Shown in pieces: positions 7,294 through 20,216 of a stretch of 64,000 nt of DNA. The notes beneath the pieces are model-generated. The model ran no database searches, was not told the DNA's origin, and saw only the letters and a list, made by a program, of their open reading frames with translations. Source of the stretch: Actinomycetospora sp. NBRC 106375 (GTDB taxonomy: Bacteria; Actinomycetota; Actinomycetes; Mycobacteriales; Pseudonocardiaceae); contig NZ_BSTS01000002.1 in the NCBI RefSeq assembly GCF_030269665.1, positions 1-64,000 of the forward strand, read 5' to 3'. The position numbers were made by a program, and so were the translations under genes. Positions within the stretch are counted from its first letter, which is position 1. Every line of letters starts with the position of its first letter.

Positions 7294-8559
7294 TCACCCG
7301 CCCGCCGCGGCCCCGGGCGTGGACGCCGAGGTGCCGGAGGCGCCGGAGGTGCCGGACGTGCCCGTCTCGTCCGCGGTGTCCGTGTCGCCCCGGTCCTCCT
7401 CGGTCTCGTCGTCCTGCATCGTCGCCACGGCGTCCTCGCTCGGCTTGTCCTGCTCGCCGGTCCGCAGGTCGATCTGCTCGCCGAAGTAGCGCAGGACCTC
7501 CGCGATCACGGCCGCCACGGGCACCGCGAGGAACGCGCCGGCGATGCCGGCGAGGCTCGTGCCGGCCGTCACCGCGAGGATCACGATCGCCGAGTTGAGC
7601 CCGAGGCCCCGGCCCTGGACCAGCGGCTGGAGCAGGTTCCCCTCCACCTGCTGCACCACGAGGATGAGGATCAGCACGCCGATCGCGGTGCCGACGCCCT
7701 TCACCACGAGCGCGATGAGCACCGACAGGGCGCCCGCGACGAGCGAGCCGACGATCGGGATGAACGCGCCGAAGAACGTCAGCACCGCCAGCGGCAGGGC
7801 CAGCGGCACTCCGAAGACCACGAGGCCGACGCCGATGAACACGGCGTCGACGAACCCGATGAGCGCCTGGCTGCGGATGAAGCCGCCGAGGCGCAGCCAG
7901 CTGCGGGCCCCGACCTCGGCGAGGTGGTCGCCGGACGTGGGACCCGCGAAGCGGTGCAGCCAGGGCAGGAACTTCGGGCCGTCCTTGACGAACAGGAACG
8001 CGAGCACCAGCGCGAGGACGCCGTTGACGACGCTGTTGGCGACCGTGGTCAGGCCGGTGAGCACGCCGGTGGCGATCTGCCCGGCGCTCTCCTGGAGCCG
8101 CTGGGTCGCGGCCTGGATGTACTGGCCGATCTGGCTCGCGCCGAGGTTGAACGGTGGGCCCTGCAGCCAGCCCTGCACCTGCTGGACCCCGCCCACGGCG
8201 CCCTGCGCGATCTGCGGCGCCTGGCCGGCCACGGACGGGGCGATCAGCGCGACGATCCCGCCGAGCGCCGCCAGGCCCAGCAGGAGGACGAGAGCGGTCG
8301 CCAGCACGCCGGGCACCCGCCGGTTGCGCAGCCACGTCACCGGCGGCTCGACCACCGTCGCGATCACCAGGCCGAGGAACACCGGGAACACGACGTCCCA
8401 CAGCGCGACGACGAGGAACCCGACGACCGTCACCGCCGCCGCGACGAGCAGGAAGCGCAGGCTCCAGCGCGCCGTCCACGCGAGCCCCTCGCCGATGAGG
8501 TGCCCCCGCGACGGCGTCACGCCGCGAGCGATGTCGCGCGACGCCGGGGCCTCGTCCAT
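7294..8559 (-). CDS. AI-2E family transporter (UPF0118 membrane protein)
   Basis: A 421-residue polytopic membrane protein of the AI-2E exporter superfamily, a group including TqsA and bacterial Na+/H+ antiporter-like members; substrate cannot be assigned. About eight membrane segments are visible, with the usual pair near the N terminus (FLLVAAAVTVVGFLVVALWD, then FPVFLGLVIATVVEPP), a long soluble helical stretch, and the conserved cluster ending EGNLLQPLVQGRGLGLNS. The C-terminal 70 residues are acidic and Ser/Thr/Gly-rich (TGTSGTSGASGTS) and probably cytoplasmic and disordered. ATG 8559 was chosen over upstream starts that only add Arg-rich translation. Confidence 0.88.
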   Translation of the reverse strand: MDEAPASRDIARGVTPSRGHLIGEGLAWTARWSLRFLLVAAAVTVVGFLVVALWDVVFPVFLGLVIATVVEPPVTWLRNRRVPGVLATALVLLLGLAALGGIVALIAPSVAGQAPQIAQGAVGGVQQVQGWLQGPPFNLGASQIGQYIQAATQRLQESAGQIATGVLTGLTTVANSVVNGVLALVLAFLFVKDGPKFLPWLHRFAGPTSGDHLAEVGARSWLRLGGFIRSQALIGFVDAVFIGVGLVVFGVPLALPLAVLTFFGAFIPIVGSLVAGALSVLIALVVKGVGTAIGVLILILVVQQVEGNLLQPLVQGRGLGLNSAIVILAVTAGTSLAGIAGAFLAVPVAAVIAEVLRYFGEQIDLRTGEQDKPSEDAVATMQDDETEEDRGDTDTADETGTSGTSGASGTSASTPGAAAGG

Positions 8560-8665
8560 GGTCGCGAGTCTGTCAGCGATCGGGGTCCTCCGGCGGGATG
8601 CGGCCTCTGATCGCGTCGGGGTGCCCGCCGGCCCGCGGGGGTACGCCGCCCCCGCACGACGCAGG

Positions 8666-8692
8666 GCCCCGCCCGAGCAGATCGGACGGGGC
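8666..8692 (-). terminator. Hairpin terminator after isocitrate dehydrogenase
   Basis: An 11-bp stem (GCCCCGTCCGA with TCGGGCGGGGC on the minus strand, one G-T pair) around a 5-base loop, about 17 bases past the stop codon. No T-run follows. Confidence 0.75.
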
Positions 8693-8708
8693 ACTGCGCG
8701 GGGTCGTG

Positions 8709-9926
8709 CTAGCTCGCGACGGCCTTGGCGAGGCCCTCGTCGATGGCGTCCAGGAAGTCCTGGGTGTTGAGGTAGGGCGCGTCCTTACCGATCAGCAGCG
8801 CGAGGTCCTTGGTCATCTTGCCGTCCTCGACGGTCTTGACGCAGACGTCCTCGAGCTTCTGCGCGAAGTCGACGAGGGCGTCGTTGCCGTCGAGACGGCC
8901 GCGCTGGGCGAGGCCGCGGCTCCAGGCGAAGATCGACGCGATCGGGTTGGTCGACGTCTCCTTGCCCTGCTGGTGCTGGCGGAAGTGCCGGGTCACCGTG
9001 CCGTGGGCGGCCTCGGCCTCGACGGTGCCGTCGGGCGTCATGAGCACCGACGTCATGAGGCCGAGCGAGCCGAAGCCCTGCGCGACGACATCGGACTCGA
9101 CGTCACCGTCGTAGTTCTTGCACGCCCAGACGTAGCCGCCCTCCCACTTGAGCGCCGCGGCGACCATGTCGTCGATGAGGCGGTGCTCGTAGGTCAGGCC
9201 GGCCTTCTCGAAGTCGGCCTTGAACTCCGACTCGAAGATCTCCTCGAAGGTGTCGCGGAACATGCCGTCGTACGCCTTGAGGATGGTGTTCTTGGTCGAC
9301 ATGTAGACCGGGTAGTCCCGGTCCAGCCCGTAGCGCAGCGAGGCGCGGGCGAAGTCGCGGATCGAGTTCTTGAAGTTGTACATGCCCAGCGCGACGCCCC
9401 CCTCCTCGGGGAACTTCGCGACCTGGAACTCCATCGGCTCGCCCTCGCCGTCGGGCGTGTAGCTGATGGTGACGGTGCCGGGCCCGGGGACCTTGAAGTC
9501 CTGCGCCAGGTACTGGTCGCCGTGGGCGTGACGCCCGACGACGATCGGCTTGGTCCAGTGCGGGACGTAGCGCGGGATGTTCGAGCAGACGATCGGCTCG
9601 CGGAAGATCGTGCCGCCGAGGATGTTGCGGATCGTCCCGTTGGGCGAGCGGTACATCCGCTTGAGCCCGAACTCCTCGACCCGCGCCTCGTCCGGCGTGA
9701 TCGTCGCGCACTTCACGCCGACGCCGTGCTTCTTGATGGCGTTGGCGGCGTCGACGGTGACCTGGTCGTCGGTCTCGTCGCGCTTCTCGATGCCCAGGTC
9801 GTAGTACTCGAGGTCGATGTCGAGGTACGGGTGGATCAGCTTGTCCTTGATGAACTGCCAGATGATCCGCGTCATCTCGTCACCGTCGAGCTCGACGACG
9901 GTGCCCTCTACCTTGATCTTCGCCAC
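8709..9926 (-). CDS. icd: NADP-dependent isocitrate dehydrogenase (homodimeric, eukaryote-like type)
   Basis: A 405-residue TCA-cycle enzyme that decarboxylates isocitrate to 2-oxoglutarate. Family signatures are intact: [12 protein letters not shown] at the N terminus, [18 protein letters not shown] for substrate binding, [11 protein letters not shown] for metal, and [12 protein letters not shown] with NPIASIFAW for the NADP side. The GTG at 9926 was chosen because family members begin near AKIKVEG and an AGGAGG lies 11 bases upstream. It is followed by a hairpin terminator and appears to be its own transcription unit. Confidence 0.97.
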   Translation of the reverse strand: MAKIKVEGTVVELDGDEMTRIIWQFIKDKLIHPYLDIDLEYYDLGIEKRDETDDQVTVDAANAIKKHGVGVKCATITPDEARVEEFGLKRMYRSPNGTIRNILGGTIFREPIVCSNIPRYVPHWTKPIVVGRHAHGDQYLAQDFKVPGPGTVTISYTPDGEGEPMEFQVAKFPEEGGVALGMYNFKNSIRDFARASLRYGLDRDYPVYMSTKNTILKAYDGMFRDTFEEIFESEFKADFEKAGLTYEHRLIDDMVAAALKWEGGYVWACKNYDGDVESDVVAQGFGSLGLMTSVLMTPDGTVEAEAAHGTVTRHFRQHQQGKETSTNPIASIFAWSRGLAQRGRLDGNDALVDFAQKLEDVCVKTVEDGKMTKDLALLIGKDAPYLNTQDFLDAIDEGLAKAVAS

Positions 9927-10049
9927 GACTCGGGAGACCTCCTCATGCGGCGCGTCCGTCGGCGCCTGCTGACCTGGTCGCACGCTATCAACGGCCCCGC
10001 GGCGACGACGCCCGAGGAACCGCCCTGGTGCCGGGCGTCACCGATGGGG

Positions 10050-10673
10050 TCACCGGTAGGCGAGCGGTCCCCCGGTGATGGTCAGGGAGACGGCGACGAC
10101 CACGAGTCCGAACAGGACGTAGGTGACGATGTCGACGCGCCGGCTGCGCACCGCGAGCAGGCCGGCCGCGGTACGGGTCAGGCTCGCGCGCAGCGCGCCC
10201 GCGACCAGGAGCGCGACGCCGAGCTCGGTGGTCCCCTCGCGCCAGTGCTGCATCCCGATCCGCGTGAACCCGATGGCGACGACGACCATCACCGCGAGGA
10301 ACGGCAGGTGCGCGAGCACCTTGCGCCGCCATTCCGCGCGCTTCTCCTCCGGCGTCCGCGCGGGGCGGGCGTGGCGCCCGGCCGGCAGCATCTCGGTGGG
10401 GCTCTCGTCGGGCGGGGGCGGCGGCGCCGGCACCGGACGCAGCGGCGACTGCTGTCGCGCGTGCCGGGGATCCGGCGGGACCGGCGGCTGCTGGGGCGCC
10501 GGTGGCCCGGGAGGTGCCGGCGCCCGGCTCGGCGCCGGACCGGCCTGACCCGCTCGACCCGTGGCGTGGTCCGCCGGCTCGCCCGGGACCCGACCCTGCT
10601 CCGGGACCCGTCGGGGTCCCGGTGGCGGTTCCGGCGGGCCCGGCGGTGTCGACCGGGGGGTCACGCTGGTCAT
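10050..10673 (-). CDS. DUF3017 domain membrane protein
   Basis: A 207-residue protein with a Pro/Arg-rich cytoplasmic N-terminal half and about three membrane segments in the C-terminal 90 residues (FLAVMVVVAIGFTRIGM, ELGVALLVAGALRASL, VDIVTYVLFGLVVVAVSLTI). The membrane part matches DUF3017, a small family almost always next to folD in actinobacteria, as here (7 bp downstream of it). Function unknown. ATG 10673 is the likely start; longer versions would run into folD. Confidence 0.82.
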   Translation of the reverse strand: MTSVTPRSTPPGPPEPPPGPRRVPEQGRVPGEPADHATGRAGQAGPAPSRAPAPPGPPAPQQPPVPPDPRHARQQSPLRPVPAPPPPPDESPTEMLPAGRHARPARTPEEKRAEWRRKVLAHLPFLAVMVVVAIGFTRIGMQHWREGTTELGVALLVAGALRASLTRTAAGLLAVRSRRVDIVTYVLFGLVVVAVSLTITGGPLAYR

Positions 10674-10680
10674 CCGACGG

Positions 10681-11532
10681 TCATCCGGCACTGCGCTCCG
10701 CGCGCTCGACGACATTGGTGAGCAGCATCCCGCGCGTCATCGGCCCGACCCCACCCGGGACGGGGGCGAGGTACGAGGCGACGTCGGCGACCTCCGGCGC
10801 GACGTCACCGACGAGGCCGTGCTCGCCGCGGGTGATGCCGACGTCGAGCACGGCGGCGCCGGGCTTGACCGTGTCGGGTGTGACCAGCCCGGGCACGCCC
10901 GCCGCGGCGACGATCACGTCGGCGGCGCGCAGCTCGGCGGCGACGTCCTTGGTGCCCGTGTGGCACAGAGTGACCGTGGCGTTGACCGAGCGGAGGGTCA
11001 GCAGCAGGCCCAGCGGGCGGCCCACCGTCACGCCGCGGCCGAGGACGGTGACCTTCGCGCCGTTCAGCGGCACGTCGTAGCGGCGCAGCAGCTCGACCAC
11101 CCCGCGCGGGGTGCACGGCAGCGGGCCCGGCTCCTGGAGCACGAGCCGCCCGAGGTTGGTGGGGTGCAGGCCGTCGGCGTCCTTGTCCGGGTCGATGCGT
11201 TCGAGCACCGCGCCGGAGTCGAGTCCCTTCGGTAGCGGGAGCTGGACGATGTACCCCGTGCACGCCGGGTCGGCGTTGAGCTCGTCGATCGCGGCCTCGA
11301 CGTCGGCCTGGGTGGCGTCGGCGGGCAGGTCACGGCGGATCGAGTCGATCCCGACCTTGGCGCAGTCGTTGTGCTTGGCCTTCACGTAGGAGTGCGACCC
11401 GGGGTCGTCGCCGACGAGCACCGTCCCCAGACCCGGGGTGCGGCCCGCCGCCGTGAGCTTCTCCACCCGCACCCGCAGGTCCTCGAGGATCGCGGCGAGG
11501 GTGGCCTTCCCGTCCAGCTTGGTCGCGGTCAC
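10681..11532 (-). CDS. folD: Bifunctional methylenetetrahydrofolate dehydrogenase / cyclohydrolase
   Basis: A 283-residue FolD that interconverts 5,10-methylene-THF and 10-formyl-THF with NADP. Visible are the substrate-site [15 protein letters not shown] with the catalytic Lys, the [10 protein letters not shown] loop, [10 protein letters not shown], the Rossmann segment [16 protein letters not shown] and the C-terminal [15 protein letters not shown]. The GTG at 11532 has only a weak, close ribosome binding site (GAGG). It heads a two-gene unit with DUF3017, and its end is 4 bp from the YdcZ-type transporter stop-start boundary upstream. Confidence 0.96.
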   Translation of the reverse strand: MTATKLDGKATLAAILEDLRVRVEKLTAAGRTPGLGTVLVGDDPGSHSYVKAKHNDCAKVGIDSIRRDLPADATQADVEAAIDELNADPACTGYIVQLPLPKGLDSGAVLERIDPDKDADGLHPTNLGRLVLQEPGPLPCTPRGVVELLRRYDVPLNGAKVTVLGRGVTVGRPLGLLLTLRSVNATVTLCHTGTKDVAAELRAADVIVAAAGVPGLVTPDTVKPGAAVLDVGITRGEHGLVGDVAPEVADVASYLAPVPGGVGPMTRGMLLTNVVERAERSAG

Positions 11533-11536
11533 GACC

Positions 11537-12550
11537 TCATGATGGCAGGTCGGGCCGTGGGTCCCCTGTCACCCGACGCCGGCGCGGCCACGGCGCCGAC
11601 GCGATCCCCGCCGCGACGAGCGTGAGCACGGCCCCGAGCACCGTGGTGACCCCGGGCGTCCCGGCCGCGGAGGGCAGGACGAGGTCGAGCACGAGCGCGC
11701 AGACGATCTGGCCCGCGACCGCGCCCAGCGAGAGCAGCAGCACGCCGATCTGGCCGACGACCCACGCGCCGAGCCCGATGAAGATCGCGCCGAAGGGCCC
11801 GCCGAGGTAGAGGAACCAGTCGCTCGGCAGCGGGTTCGGCGGCCCGACCAGGAGCACCGCGACGATCCCGGCCATGACGAGCGCGACGAGCCCGACCACG
11901 AAGTTGACCATCGCGGCCGGGAGCACCGAGGCGACGACGGAGTCGTGCCCGTCGGCGTCGGACCCGCCCGCGGCGGCGGCGACCCGCCCGTTGAGCGCCT
12001 GCTGGGTGGCGACGGCGACCCCGGCGGCCAGCGGGAGCAGCGCCAGCGCCACCGGGGCGTCGGTGCTCACCGACGGCGCCACCGACAGCACGACCGCCCC
12101 GAGCATGAGCACCGCGCCGACCAGGCGGGGCGGTGTCGTCGCCTGCGGCCCGGCGGGCCCGAGCCCCGCGCGGTCGACGACGAGGCCGCCGCCGGACTGG
12201 CCCGCGACGACGGCGATGGTGAAGAGCGCCGTGCCGAGGAGGTGGGCGGTCAGCCCCTGCCCGGCGACGAGCAGCGCGCCGCCCAGCCCCCCGAGCAGCT
12301 GCCAGGGCCGCAGCGTCCCCCGGCGCCGCGCCGCCCCGACCCGCCGCAGCCCCCGCCGGCCCGCCGGCACGAGGGCGAGGAGCACGAGCAGCAGCGCGAG
12401 CCCGAGACCGAACGAGATGACCGCGGCGACCACGCCGTTCCCGAGCTCGGTGCCGAGCTCCGCGTTGACCCGGGCCTGCCCGACGATGAACGCGCCGGTG
12501 ACGAACGCGCCGGCCAGGCCGAGAGCGGTGCGCGAACGGGGTGGGGCCAC
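11537..12550 (-). CDS. DMT superfamily transporter, YdcZ/DUF606 type
   Basis: A 337-residue membrane protein with about ten predicted segments arranged as two similar halves; the YdcZ (DUF606) signature is seen in [21 protein letters not shown] near the N terminus and in [14 protein letters not shown] in the second half. Substrate unknown. It begins at a GTG next to a run of near-repeats (CCCGCAGCRCCGCCCGGTC). Its stop lies four bases before the folD start, so it may be co-transcribed with folD. Confidence 0.85.
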   Translation of the reverse strand: MAPPRSRTALGLAGAFVTGAFIVGQARVNAELGTELGNGVVAAVISFGLGLALLLVLLALVPAGRRGLRRVGAARRRGTLRPWQLLGGLGGALLVAGQGLTAHLLGTALFTIAVVAGQSGGGLVVDRAGLGPAGPQATTPPRLVGAVLMLGAVVLSVAPSVSTDAPVALALLPLAAGVAVATQQALNGRVAAAAGGSDADGHDSVVASVLPAAMVNFVVGLVALVMAGIVAVLLVGPPNPLPSDWFLYLGGPFGAIFIGLGAWVVGQIGVLLLSLGAVAGQIVCALVLDLVLPSAAGTPGVTTVLGAVLTLVAAGIASAPWPRRRRVTGDPRPDLPS

Positions 12551-12629
12551 GGTCCCGGGAACCTATCCCGGTACCCGCCCCGGCGCCCGTCCCGCAGCGC
12601 CGCCCGGTCCCGCAGCACCGCCCGGTCCG

Positions 12630-12680
12630 CAGCGAACGGGTATCTCGTGCGCTGAGAAGCAGCGAACGCCACGTTCGCTG
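12630..12680. repeat. Palindromic repeat R3, copy C
   Basis: Outer arms CAGCGAACG and CGTTCGCTG are perfect inverted repeats; the interior shares GAAGCAGCGAA and GTTCG with the elements at 29648 and 36429. It lies between the K+ channel stop and the DMT transporter start on the minus strand. Confidence 0.6.
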
Positions 12681-12700
12681 CCACCACCCCGGGGGCTCGC

Positions 12701-14527
12701 TCAGCGGCCGGTGTGGCGGCGCAGGACGTCGAGGAGCTCCGAGTACGGGCCGACGAGGAACGCCTCGTCGCCGGCGGCGAGGCGGGTGTCGCGGCGGGGC
12801 GGGTGCTCGAGCACGGCCGAGCCGGCGCGGTGCAGCGCGACGACGCGGGTGCGGGCGGCGAGCTCGTGCAGCACGAGGCCGTCGAGGCCGCTGCCGGGCG
12901 CCACGGTGAGGCGTCCGAGCAGGAACGCGCGACCGTGCACCGGGAACGTGCCGAGGACCGCCAGCCCGAGGGCGCCGCCCACGAACCACGGGGCGGCGAG
13001 CTCGGCGACCGAGCGGACGAAGCGGAAGTCGAAGCGGTCGGCGGCGGTGCGCGCGAGCTCGCGGTCGAGGATCCGCAGCACCACCGGTACCGCGGTCCAG
13101 CGCTCGCCGAGCGTCTCGCGCACCGCGAGCCCGGTCTCGACGTTGGCCATGTCGTCGCTGGTGACGACGGCGACCGCGGCGGCGTGCGGCACCCGGGCGG
13201 CGCGCAGGATGCCGGCGTCGGTCGCGTCGCCGAAGACCACGGGCGCCCCGGCCGCACCGGCCCGGTCGAGGAACCGGTTGCTCGCGTCGCGCTCGACGAC
13301 CACCACCTCGCGGTCGCGCTCGCGCAGCGCCTCCAGCACGGCGACCCCGACGGCCCCGAGCCCGATGAGCACGACGTGGCCGCGCGCCCCCGACGCCCGG
13401 CGGCGCCCGGCGGTCTCGGCGAGGCGCCTGCTGATGAGCATGTCGGTGAAGAAGGCGATGGGGATCGCCGTGGCGACGACCCCGGCGAGCATGAGGAACA
13501 CCGCCCACAGCCGCAGCCAGAGCGCCTGCTCGGCGAAGCTGTAGTCGCCGAACCCGACCGTGGCCACCGACTCGACGGTGAAGTAGAGCGCGTCGACGGG
13601 CGACATGCCCGGGTCGTCGTAGCCCAGGCTGAGCACCACGGTCGACACCACGATCAGCCCGAGCAGCGCGACGAGGGCCCACCCGAGGCCCCGGTCGGCC
13701 TCGCGGACCAGCTGGACGAGGGCGGCCGCGGCCCGGCGCAGGCGGCCGTGGCCCGCCCGGCGCGCCTCCGGGTCCCAGCCGCCGCCGCGGCGCGTCACCC
13801 GGCGCTCCGGCGCCGGTTCGTCCGTCGCGATGCCCGCGGCGGCCAGCTCCCCGGGCGTGCCCAGCAGCGCGACCCGGTCGCCGGGCGCGACAGCGCGGTC
13901 ACGGCTCGGGCAGACGGCGGTGGCGGCCTCGTCGTGGTCACCCTCGCGCGGCGTCACCGCGAGCGGCACGAGGTCCCCGTACAGGGTCCGCAGCGTCCCG
14001 GCCCGGGGCGCCGTCGTCGACGCGGAGAGGAACCGGTGGCCGCCGACGTCGAGCTCGTGCACCGGGCTCTGCAGGCACGCCTCGACCACCGTCGGCGTGG
14101 CCAGGGCCGCGACGTCGAGCACTGTGTCCGGTCCGGGTCCGCCCGCCACCGCGCGGCCGACCGCCGCCGTGGCGAGCGCGGTCACGACGCGGACGTCGTC
14201 GCGCCGTTCGCGGACCACGAGCGCCAGGCGCAGCGCCCGCAGGTCGTCGGACTCGGCGCAGACCACCGCCGAGGCGGTGTCGAGACCGGCGGCCTCGAGC
14301 GCGCCGGCCTCGGTGGCGTCGCGCTCGACCACGGTCGCGCCGAGAGCGCTCGCGGCCCGGTGGGTGCGGGCCGGGGCGGTGTCGTCGACGACCACCACCT
14401 CCTGGCCGGCCGCGACGAGCTGCTCGACCACCCGCAGCCCGAGCCCCTCGAGCCCGCACACCACGACGTGTCCGCGACGCGGAGCCGCGTGCGTGGCGGT
14501 GCCGGGGCGGGCCTCCGGGGCGCTCAC
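12701..14527 (-). CDS. Potassium channel with two flanking RCK (TrkA-N) domains
   Basis: A 608-residue protein laid out as RCK domain (about 18-235, Rossmann motif GLEGLG), two membrane helices with a pore loop (TM1 280-300, filter TVGFGD at 323-328, TM2 338-362), then a second RCK domain (384-608, motif GLGAVG). The filter is the K+-selective signature with Phe in place of the usual Tyr. Having one NAD-type regulatory domain on each side of a single pore, rather than two in tandem, would give a gating ring of unusual symmetry; similar proteins exist in other actinomycetes. The GTG overlaps the upstream gene's stop by four bases. Confidence 0.85.
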   Translation of the reverse strand: MSAPEARPGTATHAAPRRGHVVVCGLEGLGLRVVEQLVAAGQEVVVVDDTAPARTHRAASALGATVVERDATEAGALEAAGLDTASAVVCAESDDLRALRLALVVRERRDDVRVVTALATAAVGRAVAGGPGPDTVLDVAALATPTVVEACLQSPVHELDVGGHRFLSASTTAPRAGTLRTLYGDLVPLAVTPREGDHDEAATAVCPSRDRAVAPGDRVALLGTPGELAAAGIATDEPAPERRVTRRGGGWDPEARRAGHGRLRRAAAALVQLVREADRGLGWALVALLGLIVVSTVVLSLGYDDPGMSPVDALYFTVESVATVGFGDYSFAEQALWLRLWAVFLMLAGVVATAIPIAFFTDMLISRRLAETAGRRRASGARGHVVLIGLGAVGVAVLEALRERDREVVVVERDASNRFLDRAGAAGAPVVFGDATDAGILRAARVPHAAAVAVVTSDDMANVETGLAVRETLGERWTAVPVVLRILDRELARTAADRFDFRFVRSVAELAAPWFVGGALGLAVLGTFPVHGRAFLLGRLTVAPGSGLDGLVLHELAARTRVVALHRAGSAVLEHPPRRDTRLAAGDEAFLVGPYSELLDVLRRHTGR

Positions 14528-15069
14528 CGCCGGAGGCTCCCGAGTCGTGCCGTCGCGGTGTTCGTGGCGACCACGCCGCCGGCGTAGATCGCGTGCTGCA
14601 CGACGCTGGTCGTGAGCAGGTCGCGCCGCCAGCGCCACGGCGGCGGGGTGTCGCCGAGGACCGGGAAGAGCCCGAGCGCCATCGCCTGACAACCCCCGAG
14701 GAACAGCAGCCCGGCGGCGGGCTCGCCGCGCACCCTCTGCAGCGCGACGTGCCCGGCGCCGACCACCGAGCCGTAGCCCCAGTGCACGAGCCAGAACAGC
14801 GCCGTGCGGCCGCGCTCGGAGCGCGGGGCCCACCCGACGACGTGGCGCAGCAGGGTCGACGCGGCGATGACGACGTGCTCGCTGTCGTCGTAGTCGAGGA
14901 TCGCGGTGACGTCGGTGGTCGCGATGCCGTGCCGCCGCGCGTAGCGCCGGCGCCGGAGGTGCGCCGCGAGGCTCATCGCCCCGGTGCCGACGGCGCCCCC
15001 GACCACGCCGCGGGCGGCCGTATACACCAGATCCCCGCTCCCCCGCCCCGGCCTCATGGACCGCAGCAT
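14524..15069 (-). CDS. Hypothetical membrane protein, coupled to the K+ channel
   Basis: A 181-residue protein that I do not recognise. It has about four weak membrane segments with small residues (VVGGAVGTGAMSLAAHL, FWLVHWGYGSVVGAGHVAL, AAGLLFLGGCQAMALGLFPVL and a last one near AIYAGGVVATNTA) and a charged RRRRYARRHG stretch after the first. Its stop overlaps the channel start (GTGA), so it is probably co-transcribed and may be a channel partner; that is inference. ATG 15069 was chosen; ATG 15057 is an equal alternative. Confidence 0.6.
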   Translation of the reverse strand: MLRSMRPGRGSGDLVYTAARGVVGGAVGTGAMSLAAHLRRRRYARRHGIATTDVTAILDYDDSEHVVIAASTLLRHVVGWAPRSERGRTALFWLVHWGYGSVVGAGHVALQRVRGEPAAGLLFLGGCQAMALGLFPVLGDTPPPWRWRRDLLTTSVVQHAIYAGGVVATNTATARLGSLRR

Positions 15070-15264
15070 GCCCTGAACCGGTTCATGGTGCGGACGGACG
15101 GGTGACCTCCCCGTCAGACCCTCTCCGACTGGCCCGGTGCGCACAGGGCGTGTCTCACCTCACACTCGTCGTACACGCGGGGTACCCGTGGTGCTGCCAC
15201 CTGGCCGAACGGTGGTGGGCAACGGGTCCCTACGCCACCGCGGACGTTTCACGAAGGAGTGGGA

Positions 15265-15930
15265 ATGACCACGATCGACGAGCAGTCCGGCGCAGCGCAT
15301 GCGGCACCCGACAGCAGTGCCGACGAGGCAGCCGCAGCAGCAGCGGCGGCCAACCCGGCGCTGGTCGGCGTCCCGACGTTCGTCATCGGGTCCGTGGCAC
15401 TCGGTCTGTACCTCATCGGGTTCACGGGCTCGTCGGACAACGCCGCCATCGGCATGGTGCCGATCCTGTTCGCCTCGAACGGCATCGGCCAGCTGATCGC
15501 CTGCGTCTGGGCCGCACGCCTCGGCCAGGGGCCGGTCGCCGCCATCTTCGGCATCTTCGGCGCGTTCTGGATCAGCTTCCCGCTCCTCGTGCTCGGCCTG
15601 GGCCACAACTGGTTCGGCGACGCGACCGTCGAGGGTGCGGCCACCGCGGCGCAGGAGACCTTCCTGCTCACGTGGCTGATCGGCATCGTGGTGCTCACGC
15701 TGGCGTCGCTGCGCCTGCCGTCGATCTTCACGCTGCTGTTCGTGCTGGTCGACGCCGCCCTGCTGCTCGTGCTGCTGGGCACGGCGAGCGGCTCGACCGG
15801 GCTGCTCGCGATCGGCGGCATCGTGGTGTTCGCCTTCGCGCTCGTGGGCGTCTACCTGTTCGTCGACGCCATGGGCCAGGCGGCTGGCGGCAAGGCGATG
15901 CCGATGGGCAAGCCGATCATCGGCGGCTGA
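15265..15930 (+). CDS. Acetate/succinate transporter of the GPR1/FUN34/YaaH (SatP) family
   Basis: A 221-residue membrane protein with six predicted segments. The family signature NPA..G near residue 30 (NPALVGVPTFVIGSVALGLY) and the conserved narrow-constriction positions of this hexameric channel family are present. It would move acetate or related small monocarboxylates across the membrane. AAGGAG precedes the ATG. It is a single-gene unit, ended by the hairpin at 15949. The 120 bases upstream hold no promoter I can call with confidence. Confidence 0.9.
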   Translation: MTTIDEQSGAAHAAPDSSADEAAAAAAAANPALVGVPTFVIGSVALGLYLIGFTGSSDNAAIGMVPILFASNGIGQLIACVWAARLGQGPVAAIFGIFGAFWISFPLLVLGLGHNWFGDATVEGAATAAQETFLLTWLIGIVVLTLASLRLPSIFTLLFVLVDAALLLVLLGTASGSTGLLAIGGIVVFAFALVGVYLFVDAMGQAAGGKAMPMGKPIIGG

Positions 15931-15948
15931 TCCACCACCGGCAGGGAG

Positions 15949-15994
15949 CGAGGGGCGTCCCCGCTGCGTCGCACCGCAGCGAGGGCGCCCCTCG
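15949..15994. terminator. Bidirectional hairpin between satP-like gene and dnaE2
   Basis: CGAGGGGCG pairs with CGCCCCTCG, and inside it GCTGCG pairs with CGCAGC around a short loop. The element fills the 69-bp gap between convergent stop codons, so it can serve both genes. Confidence 0.8.
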
Positions 15995-15999
15995 TGCCG

Positions 16000-19572
<3,573 letters not shown>

Positions 19573-19587
19573 CGGCGCCTCCATCGA

Positions 19588-19603
19588 TCGAACACGTGTT
19601 CGA
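19588..19603 (-). promoter_or_regulatory. LexA (SOS) box of dnaE2
   Basis: TCGAACACGTGTTCGA is a perfect 16-bp palindrome with the actinobacterial consensus TCGAAC-N4-GTTCGA. A -10-like TATCGT/TATCGA overlaps its upstream edge on the minus strand, so bound LexA would cover the promoter. Confidence 0.93.
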
Positions 19604-19686
19604 TACGATAGACGACGGGTCCGACAGCGGGCACGCCGTCGGCGACCAGCACCCTGCGGCTGCGGGACCGGCGGAGCGGGGCGCTC

Positions 19687-19815
19687 GGGTCGCGATCAGG
19701 AGCGCGTCATGCCCGTGACGGGTCGCGATCGCGTGCACACGGTGCTCGTGATCTCCGAACTGCCCGGGCTCGCCGCACCGCGCCGGCCCGATCGATCGCG
19801 GGCACCGGGATCGCC
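19687..19815. repeat. Repeat R4 long module, copy 1
   Basis: About 129 bases repeated directly at 20004-20133. The first 74 bases are identical in the two copies; the rest is similar with small changes. Each contains CGTGATCTCCG and GATCAGGAGCGCGTCATG segments, and the same end segments reappear, inverted, at 36553-36620. It lies in the gene-free gap between dnaE2 and imuB. No coding potential was seen. Confidence 0.9.
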
Positions 19816-19844
19816 CGGCGCGATCGCGACCGCCGTCGCGACCA

Positions 19845-19900
19845 GCACGGTGCGCATGATCGAACGGCACGCCGACATGCCGGAGGTGCCACTCGCCCCT
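19845..19900. repeat. Repeat R4 short module, related to the 84-bp tandem array
   Basis: The stretch GCACGGTGCGCATGATC followed by GCCGACATGCCG and TGCCACTCGCCCC resembles each unit of the tandem array at 36699-36935 (GCACGCTGCGCATGATC, GCCGACCTGCCG, TGCCCCTCGCACC). It shows that the two repeat-rich gaps share both modules of one family. Confidence 0.65.
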
Positions 19901-19932
19901 GGAGGGCCGCGCCACCACTCATGATCCGCCCG

Positions 19933-19973
19933 GGTGCTCCTCTCACCCGATGACATCGGGCGAGAGGAGCACC
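19933..19973 (-). terminator. Strong hairpin downstream of imuA'-imuB
   Basis: GGTGCTCCTCTC pairs with GAGAGGAGCACC and, inside one A-C mismatch, CCCGAT pairs with ATCGGG around GAC. An 18-bp stem some 240 bases past the imuB stop is a good candidate terminator for the imuA'-imuB transcript, separating it from the dnaE2 promoter. Confidence 0.75.
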
Positions 19974-20003
19974 GGGAGCGATCTTGCCGGTGCCGAGCGC
20001 GCC

Positions 20004-20133
20004 GGGTCGCGATCAGGAGCGCGTCATGCCCGTGACGGGTCGCGATCGCGTGCACACGGTGCTCGTGATCTCCGAACCGCTCGGCCTCGCCGCACCGCGC
20101 CCGAACCCGATCGATCGCGGGCCCGGGATCGCC
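20004..20133. repeat. Repeat R4 long module, copy 2
   Basis: Direct repeat of 19687-19815, displaced by 317 bases, with 74 identical bases at its start. It ends about 80 bases before the imuB stop codon. The remainder of this 613-bp gap between dnaE2 and imuB holds only the hairpin at 19933, the short module and the LexA box. Confidence 0.9.
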
Positions 20134-20216
20134 GCCCTTCGCGAGCGACGTAGCGGCCTGCCCCGTGGTGAGCGCCACGTCCAGGGCGGCGAGAGTGTCC
20201 TCGCGACGTCGACCGG

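Noticed and set aside
19687-20133. Insertion sequence or transposon ends
   Set aside because: The copies are direct repeats, no transposase frame lies between them, and no target duplication could be recognised.
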